Positions 34,728 through 43,872 are shown, numbered from the stretch's first letter. The stretch: DNA of 64,000 bases from JAUYQR01 sp050632395 (GCF_050632395.1 NZ_CP192600.1:3224001-3288000); one strand, 5' to 3'. Notes: generated from the sequence alone by a model not told the origin. Translations and numbers: made by a program.

Positions 34728-36653
34728 ATGAGTCTGCCTACCGGTTTCATCGACGAACTGCGCGCCCGCGTCTCGCTTTCTTCCGTGGTCGGAAAGAAGG
34801 TCACCTGGGATCTGCGCAAATCCAACATGGGTCGCGGCGACATGTGGGCACCCTGCCCCTTCCATCAGGAAAAATCCGCGTCATTCCACGTCGATGACCG
34901 CAAGGGGTTCTACTACTGCTTCGGCTGCCACGCCAAAGGCGACGTCGTCAGTTTCCTGCGCGAAACCGAAAACATCGGCTTCATGGAAGCCGTGCAGGCG
35001 CTGGCAGCCGAGGCCGGGATGGCGATGCCGGCGCAAGACCCCCGCGCCGCGGAAAAGGCCGACCGGCGCACTGATCTTGCCCGCGTCATGGAAGAGGCGG
35101 TCAAGTGGTTCCGCCTGCAACTCAAGACCTCCGCCGCCGCCGACGCCCGCGCCTACCTTGCCAAGCGCGGCCTGAAGCCCGACGCGCAGGAGCGTTGGGA
35201 AATCGGCTTTGCCCCCGCCTCGTGGACCGCGCTGACCGACGCGATGGCGCAAAAGGGCATCCCTTCCGACATGCTGATCGCCGGCGGTCTCGCCGCAAAA
35301 TCCGACAAGCGCACCGGTGCCTACGACCGCTTCCGAAACCGCATCATCTTTCCGATCCGCGACGGGCGCGGCCGCGCCATCAGCCTTGGCGGCCGCGCGA
35401 TGGACCCCGCCGATCAGGCCAAATACCTCAACGGCCCGGAAACCGAGCTGTTCGACAAGGGCCGCAGCCTATTCAACCACGCCCACGCGCGTGAGGCCGC
35501 CGGCAAGGGCCAGCCCCTGATCGTGGCCGAAGGTTACATGGACGTCATCGCATTGTCCGAGGCCGGCTTCACCGCCACCGTCGCCCCCCTCGGCACCGCC
35601 GTCACCGAAGACCAGCTTCGCCTAATGTGGCGCATTTCCAACGAACCCGTCATCGCGCTCGATGGTGACAAGGCCGGCATGGCCGCCGCCCTGCGCGTCA
35701 TCGACCTCGCCCTTCCCTTGCTCGAGGCCGGCAAGGGCCTGCGCTTTGCCATGCTGCCGGGCGGCATGGACCCGGACGATCTCATCCGCGCGCAAGGCGC
35801 GGGCGCGATGAAGGCGGTCCTCGACGCCGCCCAGCCGATGGTCAACCTGCTCTGGGCCCGCGAAACCGAAGGCCGCAATTTCGACAGTCCCGAACGCAAG
35901 GCCGCCCTCGACAAGATCCTGCGCGCCGCCCTGCAACGAATCACCGACCCCTCGATCCGCGGCCACTACGCCGAGGAAATGCGCCGTCTGCGCCTTGATC
36001 TTTTCGGCACCACCCGTCCGTTCCAACCCGGCCCGTTCCGCCCGGGCGCCCGTCGCAATGCACCGCCCTCCGGCGCCCTCCCGTCCACCCGCCAGTCGCT
36101 GCTGGCGCAGTCCGCAGGCGGCGTCGAAGAAACCCTGCGCGAGGCCGTCATCCTCGCCACCCTGATCCACCACCCCGCACTGATCCACCGCTTCGAGACG
36201 GCCCTCGAACGCGTTGACCTGACCGGCGAGGATCACAACACCCTTCGCCGTCTGATCCTGACCCACGCCGATGACCCAGATCTTCGCAGCCGCATCGCCG
36301 AAACCGCCCCCGCCGCCCTTGACGCGCTTCTGGCGCGACCCCACGTCAGCATAGCCCCGCCGGTCCGCAACACCGAGGACGACGAGCTTGCAACCCTCTG
36401 CCTTGCCGAGGAGTTGGCCAAGCTCGATGCCCAGCGCGGCGCCCGGCGCGAGATCGAGGAGGCCGTCGAAGATTTGGGCGGTTTGCCCGACGAAGGCCTC
36501 ACCTGGCGGCTTTCAAAGGCCGCCGAAGCACGGCACCGGTCCGAAAAACCGGACCGCGCTGACGCAACCGACTTGGGCGAAGATCGGCTCGCCCTGTCAA
36601 GACATCTGCAATCCCTGATCGATAGCGAGGTCTGGGTAAAGAAAAACCGCTGA
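34728..36653 (+). CDS. dnaG: DNA primase
   Basis: A 641-residue DnaG. The N-terminal zinc ribbon has C43 and H46 in PCPFHQEKS and C64, C67 in YYCFGCHAKGD; the catalytic Toprim domain shows VAEGYMDVIAL and ALDGDKAGMAAALR; the C-terminal helicase-binding region follows a Pro/Arg-rich linker (~430-460). It makes RNA primers at the fork. The start is ATG 34728, since the in-frame TTG six bases earlier adds only two residues. rpoD follows 75 bases downstream, the usual macromolecular synthesis pairing. Confidence 0.97.
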   Translation: MSLPTGFIDELRARVSLSSVVGKKVTWDLRKSNMGRGDMWAPCPFHQEKSASFHVDDRKGFYYCFGCHAKGDVVSFLRETENIGFMEAVQALAAEAGMAMPAQDPRAAEKADRRTDLARVMEEAVKWFRLQLKTSAAADARAYLAKRGLKPDAQERWEIGFAPASWTALTDAMAQKGIPSDMLIAGGLAAKSDKRTGAYDRFRNRIIFPIRDGRGRAISLGGRAMDPADQAKYLNGPETELFDKGRSLFNHAHAREAAGKGQPLIVAEGYMDVIALSEAGFTATVAPLGTAVTEDQLRLMWRISNEPVIALDGDKAGMAAALRVIDLALPLLEAGKGLRFAMLPGGMDPDDLIRAQGAGAMKAVLDAAQPMVNLLWARETEGRNFDSPERKAALDKILRAALQRITDPSIRGHYAEEMRRLRLDLFGTTRPFQPGPFRPGARRNAPPSGALPSTRQSLLAQSAGGVEETLREAVILATLIHHPALIHRFETALERVDLTGEDHNTLRRLILTHADDPDLRSRIAETAPAALDALLARPHVSIAPPVRNTEDDELATLCLAEELAKLDAQRGARREIEEAVEDLGGLPDEGLTWRLSKAAEARHRSEKPDRADATDLGEDRLALSRHLQSLIDSEVWVKKNR

Positions 36654-36728
36654 TTCGGCCTTTCCCTCGGTCTGATTCGCGTTATTGATTCGATCCAACC
36701 AGCCCCGATTCGCCCCCCAGGAGCACAC

Positions 36729-38723
36729 ATGGCCCTCAAGGACACTGACGACGCCAAGCCCGAAGCCGACGAGGCCGATGTCTCGCTCGACATGAGCCAG
36801 GCTGCCGTCAAACGCATGATCGCCGACGCCAAGGAGCGGGGCTACATAACCTACGACCAGTTGAACACCGTTCTGCCTCCAGAACAGGTGTCGTCCGAAC
36901 AGATCGAGGACGTGATGTCGATGCTGTCCGAGATGGGCATCAACATCATCGAAAATGACGAAGCCGAGGAAAGCGAAACCCCGGTGGGCGAGCTGGTGGA
37001 AATCTCGACCAGCCGCGAAGTTGCCGTATCCGGGACCAGCGCCGAAGCGCTCGACCGCACCGACGACCCGGTGCGCATGTATCTGCGCGAAATGGGCAGC
37101 GTCGAACTTCTGTCCCGCGAGGGCGAGATTGCCATTGCCAAACGGATCGAGGCCGGCCGCAACACCATGATCCTCGGGCTTTGCGAAAGCCCGCTGACGT
37201 TTCAGGCCATCACCATCTGGCGCGACGAACTGCTGAACGAAGACATCCTGCTGCGCGACGTGATCGACCTTGAGGCCACCTTCGGTCGCAGCCTTGACGG
37301 CGAAGAAGACATGGACGGCCCGGCGCTCGACGAAGTCGACGTGGCCGCCGGTGCCGCCCCACGCCGCAACGGCGCGGCAGAGCCGGAGCTTGACGCCGAC
37401 GGCAACCCGATCATGACCGAAAGCGACGACGACGAGGATGACGAAGCCTCCAACATGTCGCTCGCCGCGATGGAGGCCGCCCTCAAGCCGCGCGTCCTTG
37501 AAACGCTTGACCTTGTCGCCCGCGATTACGCCAAACTTGCCGAAATGCAGGACCTGCGGATGAACGCCGCCATGTCCAGCGCGCGGCACTTCTCCTCGGC
37601 CGAGGAAGACGCCTACCAGAAACTGCGGTCCGAGATCGTGCTTCTGGTCAACGAACTGCACCTCAACAATTCCCGTATCGAAGCGCTGATCGACCAGCTT
37701 TACGGCATCAACCGCAAGATCATGGGCATCAACTCCAACATGGTCAAACTCGCCGATGCCGCCCGGATCAACCGGCGCGAATTCATCGACGAATACCAGG
37801 GCTACGAGCTTGACCCCGCCTGGATGGACCGCATGGCCGTCAAGGGCGGGCGCGGCTGGCAGATGCTGATCGAAAAGTCGAAGGACAAGGTCGAGGAACT
37901 GCGCGCCGAGATGGCGCAGGTCGGCCAATACATCGGCGTCGATATCTCGGAATTCCGCCGCATCGTGAACCAGGTCCAGAAGGGCGAGAAAGAAGCCCGT
38001 CAGGCCAAGAAGGAAATGGTCGAGGCGAACCTGCGCCTCGTCATCTCCATCGCCAAGAAGTACACCAACCGCGGGTTGCAATTCCTTGATCTCATTCAGG
38101 AAGGCAACATCGGCCTGATGAAGGCCGTGGATAAATTCGAATACCGTCGCGGCTACAAGTTCTCCACCTACGCGACGTGGTGGATCCGTCAGGCGATCAC
38201 CCGCTCCATTGCCGACCAGGCCCGCACGATCCGTATTCCCGTGCATATGATCGAGACGATCAACAAACTGGTCCGCACCGGCCGCCAGATGCTGCACGAA
38301 ATCGGCCGCGAACCCACGCCCGAGGAACTGGCCGAAAAGCTGCAGATGCCGCTCGAAAAGGTCCGCAAGGTGATGAAGATCGCCAAGGAACCGATCAGCC
38401 TCGAAACCCCGATCGGCGACGAGGAAGACAGCCAGCTTGGCGACTTCATCGAAGACAAGAACGCGATCCTGCCGCTCGACAGCGCGATTCAGGAAAACCT
38501 GAAGGAAACCACCACCCGCGTCCTCGCCTCCCTCACCCCGCGTGAGGAACGCGTCCTGCGCATGCGCTTCGGCATCGGCATGAACACCGACCACACGCTG
38601 GAAGAGGTCGGCCAGCAGTTCTCCGTCACCCGCGAACGCATCCGCCAGATCGAGGCGAAGGCGCTGCGCAAACTAAAACACCCAAGCCGGTCAAGGAAGC
38701 TGCGGAGCTTCCTCGACCAATAG
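36729..38723 (+). CDS. rpoD: RNA polymerase primary sigma factor
   Basis: A 664-residue primary sigma70. Region 1.1 lies at ~20-90, region 1.2 contains DDPVRMYLREMGSVELLSREGE, a long acidic non-conserved insertion is at ~190-240, region 2 includes NLRLVISIAKKYTNRGLQFLDLIQEGN and the -10-recognition helix KFSTYATWWIRQAITRSI, and region 4.2 is VTRERIRQIEAKALRKLKHP. AGGAG lies 6 bases before the ATG. Follows dnaG. Confidence 0.98.
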   Translation: MALKDTDDAKPEADEADVSLDMSQAAVKRMIADAKERGYITYDQLNTVLPPEQVSSEQIEDVMSMLSEMGINIIENDEAEESETPVGELVEISTSREVAVSGTSAEALDRTDDPVRMYLREMGSVELLSREGEIAIAKRIEAGRNTMILGLCESPLTFQAITIWRDELLNEDILLRDVIDLEATFGRSLDGEEDMDGPALDEVDVAAGAAPRRNGAAEPELDADGNPIMTESDDDEDDEASNMSLAAMEAALKPRVLETLDLVARDYAKLAEMQDLRMNAAMSSARHFSSAEEDAYQKLRSEIVLLVNELHLNNSRIEALIDQLYGINRKIMGINSNMVKLADAARINRREFIDEYQGYELDPAWMDRMAVKGGRGWQMLIEKSKDKVEELRAEMAQVGQYIGVDISEFRRIVNQVQKGEKEARQAKKEMVEANLRLVISIAKKYTNRGLQFLDLIQEGNIGLMKAVDKFEYRRGYKFSTYATWWIRQAITRSIADQARTIRIPVHMIETINKLVRTGRQMLHEIGREPTPEELAEKLQMPLEKVRKVMKIAKEPISLETPIGDEEDSQLGDFIEDKNAILPLDSAIQENLKETTTRVLASLTPREERVLRMRFGIGMNTDHTLEEVGQQFSVTRERIRQIEAKALRKLKHPSRSRKLRSFLDQ

Positions 38724-38830
38724 CCCGAAGTTGCGTTTCTGGCGATCAGGTCGAACCCCGATCTGATCGCCCACCGCCATCGCAACGCCGACGCCGCAAA
38801 GCCAAGCGCACAGTACTGTGACACACGAGG

Positions 38831-38871
38831 CAGTTGTCTCTTGGGGCCAACTGTGATGGGGTAAACCCATC
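38831..38871. other. Two short inverted repeats in the rpoD downstream gap
   Basis: CAGTTG/CAACTG arms (38831-38853) and GATGGG/CCCATC arms (38855-38871) lie about 110-150 bases after rpoD and just before a small secreted-protein gene. No T tract follows; they could be mRNA leader structure. I see no tRNA or known RNA here. Confidence 0.25.
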
Positions 38872-38915
38872 CGCCAGGGCGGTTGATCCCTGGATTTCAA
38901 CCCCGGACCCCAGCC

Positions 38916-39308
38916 ATGACCATCCTCAGTCGCCTTTTTCCCGTGTTCATCGCCGTCGGCCTCGCAGCCTCCCCCGCCGCCGCGTACGAGGCCCAGAACG
39001 GCTTCACCGTCCGCCAACTCGACAAGAGCCGCTTTGAGGTTCTGCCGCGCGGCGGCCTCAGCGCCTCCGACGCTTGGTGCGCCGCCGGTGATTTCGTGAT
39101 CCACGGGCTGCGTCTGGCGCGCAACACGAAGATCTGGCGTATTTCCGAACCGCCGCGCCCTTCGGGTAAAAGCATCGTCTTCTCGTTGTCCTCCGACGGG
39201 GCCACCAGCAACACCGGTCTCGCCAGCTTCGGTGGCGGCGCGTCGGTAAGCGCAAATCATGGCGATACCATCTGCGATTCCATGCGCATGATGCGCCTCG
39301 ACCGCTAG
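38916..39308 (+). CDS. Small secreted hypothetical protein
   Basis: A 130-residue exported protein with signal peptide MTILSRLFPVFIAVGLAAS and cleavage near AAA-YE. The mature part (~107 residues) contains two cysteines (WCAAGDF and TICDSM) that could form a disulfide, and alternates beta-prone stretches. No domain recognised. The start is chosen at the first Met of the hydrophobic segment; the in-frame ATG 33 bases upstream would disrupt a clean signal peptide. Confidence 0.7.
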   Translation: MTILSRLFPVFIAVGLAASPAAAYEAQNGFTVRQLDKSRFEVLPRGGLSASDAWCAAGDFVIHGLRLARNTKIWRISEPPRPSGKSIVFSLSSDGATSNTGLASFGGGASVSANHGDTICDSMRMMRLDR

Positions 39309-39623
39309 CCTTAACCTCCCCGGCGCTGGCCTTTGGCGGCGCCGGGCATCCCACCAACCGCTACTCCCGGCCGGGCCGCCAACGCCCCCTGACCCAGCGC
39401 CAAATGCAGCCCGCGCCGGTTTCGCGCCAGCCGCGCCCACCGCTTTTCCGGCTCACAGCCTTGGCGCCTGAGTCCCAGCCGCCACACCCCGGCCCCTAGA
39501 TGCAGTAGCCTGCATATACTGCTTCCCCATATCCTCCGCCTTCTCCTATAGTCAGCGCCAAGAACCGGGGGAAAACACCCGGCCTTGAGGCAGGACACAC
39601 ACCAACAAGCAAGGAGGGGGCCG
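39309..39623. other. Gap of 315 bases before nrdR, no gene recognised
   Basis: GC-rich with no convincing frame. GCAGTA and TACTGC form an inverted pair near 39500-39520, and a TATACT sequence there could act as a -10 of an nrdR promoter, but no good -35 is at the right distance. The last bases carry AAGGAGG, the nrdR ribosome site. Confidence 0.4.
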
Positions 39624-40091
39624 ATGCGCTGCCCATTCTGCGGCAATATCGACACTCAGGTGAAGGACTCGCGCCCCGCCGAAGACCACGTCGCCATCCG
39701 TCGCCGGCGCTTTTGCCCGGCCTGCGGTGGCCGCTTCACCACCTACGAACGCGTGCAGTTGCGCGACCTCGTCGTGATCAAATCCTCAGGCAAGCGCGAG
39801 GATTTCGACCGCACAAAGCTGGAACGCTCGATCCGCATCGCGATGCAGAAACGCCCGATCGACCCCGAGCGGATCGACCAGATGATCTCCGGCATCGTGC
39901 GCCGCCTCGAAAGCCTTGGTGACACCGACATCTCGTCAAAGGTCATCGGCGAGATCGTGATGGAATCCCTCGCCCGGATCGACACCGTCGCTTACGTACG
40001 GTTCGCCAGCGTTTACAAGAACTTCCAGACCGCCGACGATTTCGACGGCTTCGTCAGCGAACTCCGGCCCGGCGCTGCCGGCGAAGAGTGA
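39624..40091 (+). CDS. nrdR: NrdR, ribonucleotide reductase repressor
   Basis: A 155-residue NrdR. The zinc ribbon has C3, C6, C31 and C34 (MRCPFCG and RRFCPACGGRFTTYE), followed by the ATP-cone domain (VVIKSSGKREDFDRTKLERS to VAYVRFASVYKNF). It represses nrd genes in response to ATP/dATP. AAGGAGGGGG lies upstream of the ATG. Its stop overlaps the GTG start of ribD, an arrangement common in proteobacteria. Confidence 0.97.
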   Translation: MRCPFCGNIDTQVKDSRPAEDHVAIRRRRFCPACGGRFTTYERVQLRDLVVIKSSGKREDFDRTKLERSIRIAMQKRPIDPERIDQMISGIVRRLESLGDTDISSKVIGEIVMESLARIDTVAYVRFASVYKNFQTADDFDGFVSELRPGAAGEE

Positions 40092-41173
40092 GCGACGCTG
40101 ATCACATGGCCCACGCCCTGCGCCTCGCGGCGCGGGGCCTTGGCAACACATGGCCCAACCCCGCCGTCGGCTGTGTCATCGTCCGGGATGGCATCGTCGT
40201 CGGTCGCGGCTGGACCCAACCCGGCGGCCGCCCCCACGCCGAGGTACGCGCCCTGGAACAGGCCGGCCCCCGCGCGCAAGGCGCCACCGTCTACGTCACG
40301 CTCGAACCCTGCGCCCACCACGGCCAGACCCCGCCCTGCGCCGAAGCCCTGATCGCCGCAAGGCCCGCCCGCGTCGTCACCGCCCTCACCGATCCCGACC
40401 CCCGCGTCGCAGGCAAGGGCCACGCCCTCCTCCGCGCCGCAGGCATCGCCGTCACCGAAGGCATCCTCACCCATGACGCCACCCGCCTCAACGCAGGCTT
40501 CCTGAAACGCGTGACCCGTGGCCTGCCCTTCGTCACCCTGAAACTCGCGGCCACCCTTGACGGCCGCACCGCCACAGCTTCAGGCGAAAGCCGCTGGATC
40601 ACCGGCCCCCTCTCGCGGCGCAAGGTTCACGCCCTCCGCCTCAGCCACGACGCCGTCATGGTCGGCTCCGGCACCGCACGAACCGACGACCCCGACCTCA
40701 CCGTCCGCGACATGGGCGCCACTCGCCAACCCGTCCGCATCGTCCTCGACCGGACGCTCACACACAGCCCCGAAAGCCGCCTGGGCCGGACCGCGCACGA
40801 CCACCCCGTCTGGATCCTCCACGGCCCAGGCGCCCCCGAACCAGCCCGCAAAGCCTGGTCCGCAACCGGCACCACCCTGATCGAAACCCCGGAAACCGAA
40901 GGCCACCTCGACCTCCCAGCCGCCCTTCAGACGCTGGCGCAAAAGGGCCTAACCCGCATCCTAAGCGAAGGCGGCAGCACCCTCGCCGCCGCCCTGATCC
41001 GCGCAAATCTCGTCGACGACCTCGCCCTCTTCACCGCCGGCGCGCTGATCGGCGCCGACGGCACCCCAACCCTCGCCGCCCTCGGCCTCCAGGCCCTGGC
41101 CGAAGCCCCCCGCCTCACCTTGCGGGAAACCCAAACCCTCGGCCCAGACACCTTCAGCCTCTGGTCCCTCTAA
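40088..41173 (+). CDS. ribD: RibD, bifunctional riboflavin deaminase/reductase
   Basis: A 361-residue RibD. The deaminase half (1-~145) has the zinc site HAE in RPHAEVRALEQ and the PCAHHGQTPPC motif; the reductase half (~150-361) has LKLAATLDGRTATASGESRWITG and the late SEGGSTLAAALI NADPH-binding segment. It carries out the second and third steps of riboflavin synthesis. The start is GTG at 40088, overlapping the nrdR stop (GTGA). The gene is strongly C-rich in third positions. Confidence 0.95.
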   Translation: MSDADHMAHALRLAARGLGNTWPNPAVGCVIVRDGIVVGRGWTQPGGRPHAEVRALEQAGPRAQGATVYVTLEPCAHHGQTPPCAEALIAARPARVVTALTDPDPRVAGKGHALLRAAGIAVTEGILTHDATRLNAGFLKRVTRGLPFVTLKLAATLDGRTATASGESRWITGPLSRRKVHALRLSHDAVMVGSGTARTDDPDLTVRDMGATRQPVRIVLDRTLTHSPESRLGRTAHDHPVWILHGPGAPEPARKAWSATGTTLIETPETEGHLDLPAALQTLAQKGLTRILSEGGSTLAAALIRANLVDDLALFTAGALIGADGTPTLAALGLQALAEAPRLTLRETQTLGPDTFSLWSL

Positions 41174-41185
41174 CGGCTTCCTCTT

Positions 41186-41309
41186 CCCCAAATATCCCAC
41201 GGGGGGGTGATGAGCGATCAGAATCCCTCCAGTGGAGGGTTTCCGCGAAGAACGCCCGGCCTGTGGCCGGGCCGGGACTGGGGGGTGTGAAACCCCCCGC
41301 TCCGCCGCC
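41186..41309. repeat. Hairpin-rich intergenic element related to 34563-34680
   Basis: Carries CCAAATATCCCACGGGGGGG at its left end and GGGGGG/CCCCCC arms (41280-41298) at the right, the mirror image of the element before dnaG. Between them are two extra perfect hairpins, CCCTCCA/TGGAGGG (41225-41239) and GCCCGGCC/GGCCGGGC (41254-41272). It separates ribD from the convergent glyoxalase gene and could end both transcripts. Confidence 0.6.
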
Positions 41310-41738
41310 TCACCAGTGCCCGACGCTCGGCATCGACGCCCAAGGTTCCTTCACCGCCTGCGCTGCCCCCATCTGCAACAACTCGATCGAGATGTTGTCG
41401 GGCGAACGCACAAACGCCATCCGCCCATCCCGCGGCGGGCGGTTGATCACCACCCCGTTCGCCTGCAAATGCGCGCAGGTGGCGTAGATATCATCCACCT
41501 CATAGGCCAGATGGCCAAAGTGCCGCCCGTCCGACGGCAGCCCCTCGTCGCCATCCCAGTTATACGTCAACTCCACCGGGCATTCCGGCTGTCCGGGCGG
41601 CGCCATGAACACCAGCGTGAACCGCCCGCCCTCGTTCTCGTACCGCCGCGTCTCCTCCAGCCCCAAAAGCCGGTAGAACGCCAGCGACCTCTCCAGATCC
41701 TTCACCCGCACCATCGTGTGCAAATACCGTATCGCCAT
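41310..41738 (-). CDS. gloA: Lactoylglutathione lyase (glyoxalase I)
   Basis: A 142-residue glyoxalase I, turning the methylglyoxal-glutathione adduct to lactoylglutathione. Start MAIRYLHTMVRVKDLERSLAFY, then ECPVELTYNW, FGHLAYEVDDI and SIELLQMG supply the His/Glu/His/Glu metal ligands. AGGAG lies upstream of the chosen ATG; an in-frame extension of 18 residues exists. The Lys/Arg of RRYENEGGRFTLVF is typical. Confidence 0.93.
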   Translation of the reverse strand: MAIRYLHTMVRVKDLERSLAFYRLLGLEETRRYENEGGRFTLVFMAPPGQPECPVELTYNWDGDEGLPSDGRHFGHLAYEVDDIYATCAHLQANGVVINRPPRDGRMAFVRSPDNISIELLQMGAAQAVKEPWASMPSVGHW

Positions 41739-41830
41739 CTCGCCTCTCCTCATGATCCGTTCATCTTGCGGTATCCCCGCAGCCGCCCGCAAGATATAGT
41801 CGCGGGCGACTCATCCGAAAGGCCGCGCCG

Positions 41831-42736
41831 ATGCCCCTGACCCCCGACCAACTCGCCGAGATCGAAGCCCAGCGCAGCACCCCGCGCCCCACCCTCCGCG
41901 CCGTCTCCGAAGGGATGGAGGCCCATCTCTACCGCGCCCACCCCGTGCTTGACCACGGCTTCATCCGCGTCATCGACTACATGGGCGACGATGCCGCCAT
42001 CGTGCAGGCCGCCCGCGTCTCCTACGGCGCCGGCACCAAGCACGTCCAGAACGACGAAGGCCTGATCCGCTACCTGATGCGCCACTGGCACTCCACCCCG
42101 TTCGAGATGTGCGAGGTGAAACTCCACGTCAAGCTTCCCGTCTTCGTCGCCCGCCAGTGGATCCGCCACCGCACCGCCAACGTCAACGAATACTCCGCCC
42201 GTTACTCGATCCTCGACCGCGAGTTCTACATCCCCGCCCCCGAACAGCTTGCCGCCCAGTCCACCGTCAACAATCAGGGCCGGGGCGAGGTGCTGCAAGG
42301 CGAGGAAGCCGCCCGCGTCCTCGACCTCCTCAAATCCGACGCCAACCGCGCCTACGACCATTACGAGGCGATGCTCTCCCAGGACGGCCAGCAGGGCCTC
42401 GCGCGCGAACTTGCCCGGATGAACCTGCCCGCCAACATCTACACCCAGTGGTACTGGAAGGTCGACCTGCACAACCTCTTCCACTTCCTGCGCCTGCGCG
42501 CCGACGCCCACGCCCAATATGAGATTAGGGTCTATGCCGAGGCGATTGCGGCCTGCGTCAAGGACTGGGTGCCTTTGGCCTATGCCGCGTTCGAGGATTA
42601 CCGGATGGGCGGCGTGACGCTGAGCGCGAAGGCTCTGGCGGTGTTGAAACGGCGTCTGGCGGGCGAGACGGTGACGCAGGAGACTTCCGGTATGTCGAAG
42701 GGGGAATGGCGGGAGTTCGAGGGGATTTTGGGATGA
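41831..42736 (+). CDS. thyX: FAD-dependent thymidylate synthase ThyX
   Basis: A 301-residue ThyX, making dTMP with FAD and methylene-tetrahydrofolate. The family signature RHRTANVNEYSARYS is present, preceded by the SYGAGTK and MRHWHSTPFE motifs; the C-terminal half has ELARMNLPANIYTQWYWKVD. Base use changes inside the gene: up to about 42520 codons end mostly in C, while the last ~70 codons favour G and T endings (for example GCG, GTG, TTG). The stop overlaps the start of an AT-rich unknown gene. This looks like a recombination joint within the gene. Confidence 0.95.
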   Translation: MPLTPDQLAEIEAQRSTPRPTLRAVSEGMEAHLYRAHPVLDHGFIRVIDYMGDDAAIVQAARVSYGAGTKHVQNDEGLIRYLMRHWHSTPFEMCEVKLHVKLPVFVARQWIRHRTANVNEYSARYSILDREFYIPAPEQLAAQSTVNNQGRGEVLQGEEAARVLDLLKSDANRAYDHYEAMLSQDGQQGLARELARMNLPANIYTQWYWKVDLHNLFHFLRLRADAHAQYEIRVYAEAIAACVKDWVPLAYAAFEDYRMGGVTLSAKALAVLKRRLAGETVTQETSGMSKGEWREFEGILG

Positions 42737-43362
42737 GTGGCGATCCGTTGATTAAACGAGCAAAGCAAGCCGTTTCTGCACTGGCGCAAACGACATCAAA
42801 TACTCTGCCGGCTGTTCAGTTCTTTAGCGGTCCTAACCTAAGAACCGAAGGAATGCTCTTTAACCCAAATGAGGGCGCAGAACCGGAAGAGCTATATAAC
42901 GAGATTTCCCTGATCCTTACAGCAATTGCTTCACTAAAGGATCATGTAGATATATTTTGCAAGCGTTCTAAAATTCCAAAAATTGGGGATGGCATAATAG
43001 ATTCACACAGAGAAGTGGCTTTGATCCACGACTTATGGAATGTCGACAAACATGGCTCCTTAAATAGGCCCCCTAGAAGCGGCTTCACCCCGATGCTTCG
43101 AAGTGTATCTCGGGTTGTAACTTTGACCGCGAGTGGAGAAAATTCGGTAGTGTCAATTTTTTTCAACCCAATCAGTGGGATGATGGAAACACAAGGCGAA
43201 GTTCAAGTTCTACTTTCTGCTCAGATAGTTACAGAAGACGGAGAATTTATTGCTGATTTCAGGCCGACTTGCGAAGCGGCGCTTGCAATTTGGCTTAGAG
43301 AAATCGAGTGGCTGGGCATAGATATCTCGACTAAGTTGCTCCATGAAGGCTGGATGGCGTAA
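42733..43362 (+). CDS. AT-rich hypothetical protein, probably acquired
   Basis: A 209-residue protein encoded by DNA far richer in A and T than any other gene here, with rare codons such as AGA, ATA and TTA. It is coupled to thyX by an ATGA overlap. It is predicted soluble; a helical region IVDSHREVALIHDLWNVDKHGSL-like (around residues 90-115) contains a His-...-Asn-x-Asp-Lys-His pattern reminiscent of small helical accessory proteins, but I cannot assign a family (a HEPN-like relation is only a guess). A beta-rich second half follows (residues ~120-180). Its composition and position suggest horizontal transfer. Confidence 0.75.
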   Translation: MSGDPLIKRAKQAVSALAQTTSNTLPAVQFFSGPNLRTEGMLFNPNEGAEPEELYNEISLILTAIASLKDHVDIFCKRSKIPKIGDGIIDSHREVALIHDLWNVDKHGSLNRPPRSGFTPMLRSVSRVVTLTASGENSVVSIFFNPISGMMETQGEVQVLLSAQIVTEDGEFIADFRPTCEAALAIWLREIEWLGIDISTKLLHEGWMA

Positions 43363-43577
43363 GAGAGGCCTGTCGTATTCAAACTAGTAAGATTCGCCTG
43401 AAGCAAATCTGACCGCGCTCGACCCGCCGCCCCGGGGGCGGGCGCGGGAGTGTCCGCACCCCAAGCGCCCCCGCGTGTCGGTCGCGGTCAGCTTTAAAAC
43501 CGTGAGGAGTAAGCAGCAAAGTTAAGAAGCGCCCTACACCCCCAAGCCCTCGCAAGCGTGCTCGGGCGTTCGCGGCT

Positions 43578-43602
43578 GAAAACAGTCCACTGGACTGTTT
43601 TC
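43578..43602. repeat. 25-base palindrome
   Basis: Arms GAAAACAGTCCA and TGGACTGTTTTC around a single C, followed directly by a GC hairpin (43603-43624). The pair sits at the edge of the duplicated gene fragment and could be a recombination end or a double terminator. Confidence 0.55.
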
Positions 43603-43623
43603 GCCCCGCGCCAAAGCGCGGGG

Positions 43624-43711
43624 CCGCCGCTCACCCCCCGTCTCCACCCGGATCAGCCGCACCTGATCCGCCGTCATATACCCCGTCACCTCGACACCCT
43701 CATCCGCCTGC
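43624..43711 (-). pseudogene. Fragment of the peptidoglycan-binding gene 3' end
   Basis: About 88 bases match 44759-44847, the 3' end of the intact gene 1.1 kb to the right, at roughly 90% identity by eye. Read leftward it encodes VTGYMTADQVRLIRVETGG, the end of the last peptidoglycan-binding repeat, but without the stop codon found in the intact copy and without the rest of the gene. It and the intact copy bracket the oxygenase gene in direct orientation. Confidence 0.75.
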
Positions 43712-43872
43712 AGCGCCTTGCTCCAAGTAAGCGCTCCCGGCAGACCGCCGCCTCACCCCTGCAGATCAGCATGAAACCACTTGCTGCGCCTGCATATTTT
43801 GGCAAAATCGTCATTCGCAGCCAGCAAGCCATCCGGTCAACGTTCGGTTCTAGCCAGTCCAAGGTACCAGTC

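Larger units (their letters stand above)
43363..43872. other. Structured 510-base gap with a broken gene end
   Basis: No convincing full gene. From left to right: CTGACCGCG at 43409-43417 pairs with CGCGGTCAG at 43483-43491 around a GC-rich region; a near-perfect 25-base palindrome at 43578-43602 (12-base arms, one central C); a GCCCCGCGC/GCGCGGGGC hairpin at 43603-43624; and an 88-base copy of the 3' end of the peptidoglycan-binding gene at 43624-43711. The rest is low-structure sequence before the oxygenase start. In-frame reading continues upstream of 43873, so that start could be earlier. Confidence 0.55.

Noticed and set aside
38820..38915. A tRNA or known small RNA after rpoD
   Set aside because: Short stems exist but no cloverleaf or conserved T-arm is present.
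39311..39655. A leftward 114-residue frame before nrdR
   Set aside because: Arg-rich, no domain, overlaps the nrdR start and is typical of antisense frames in GC-rich DNA.
43558..43770. In-frame upward extension of the oxygenase reading frame to 43558
   Set aside because: It runs through the duplicated gene fragment and hairpins and shows no protein-like composition; used only as evidence for start uncertainty.
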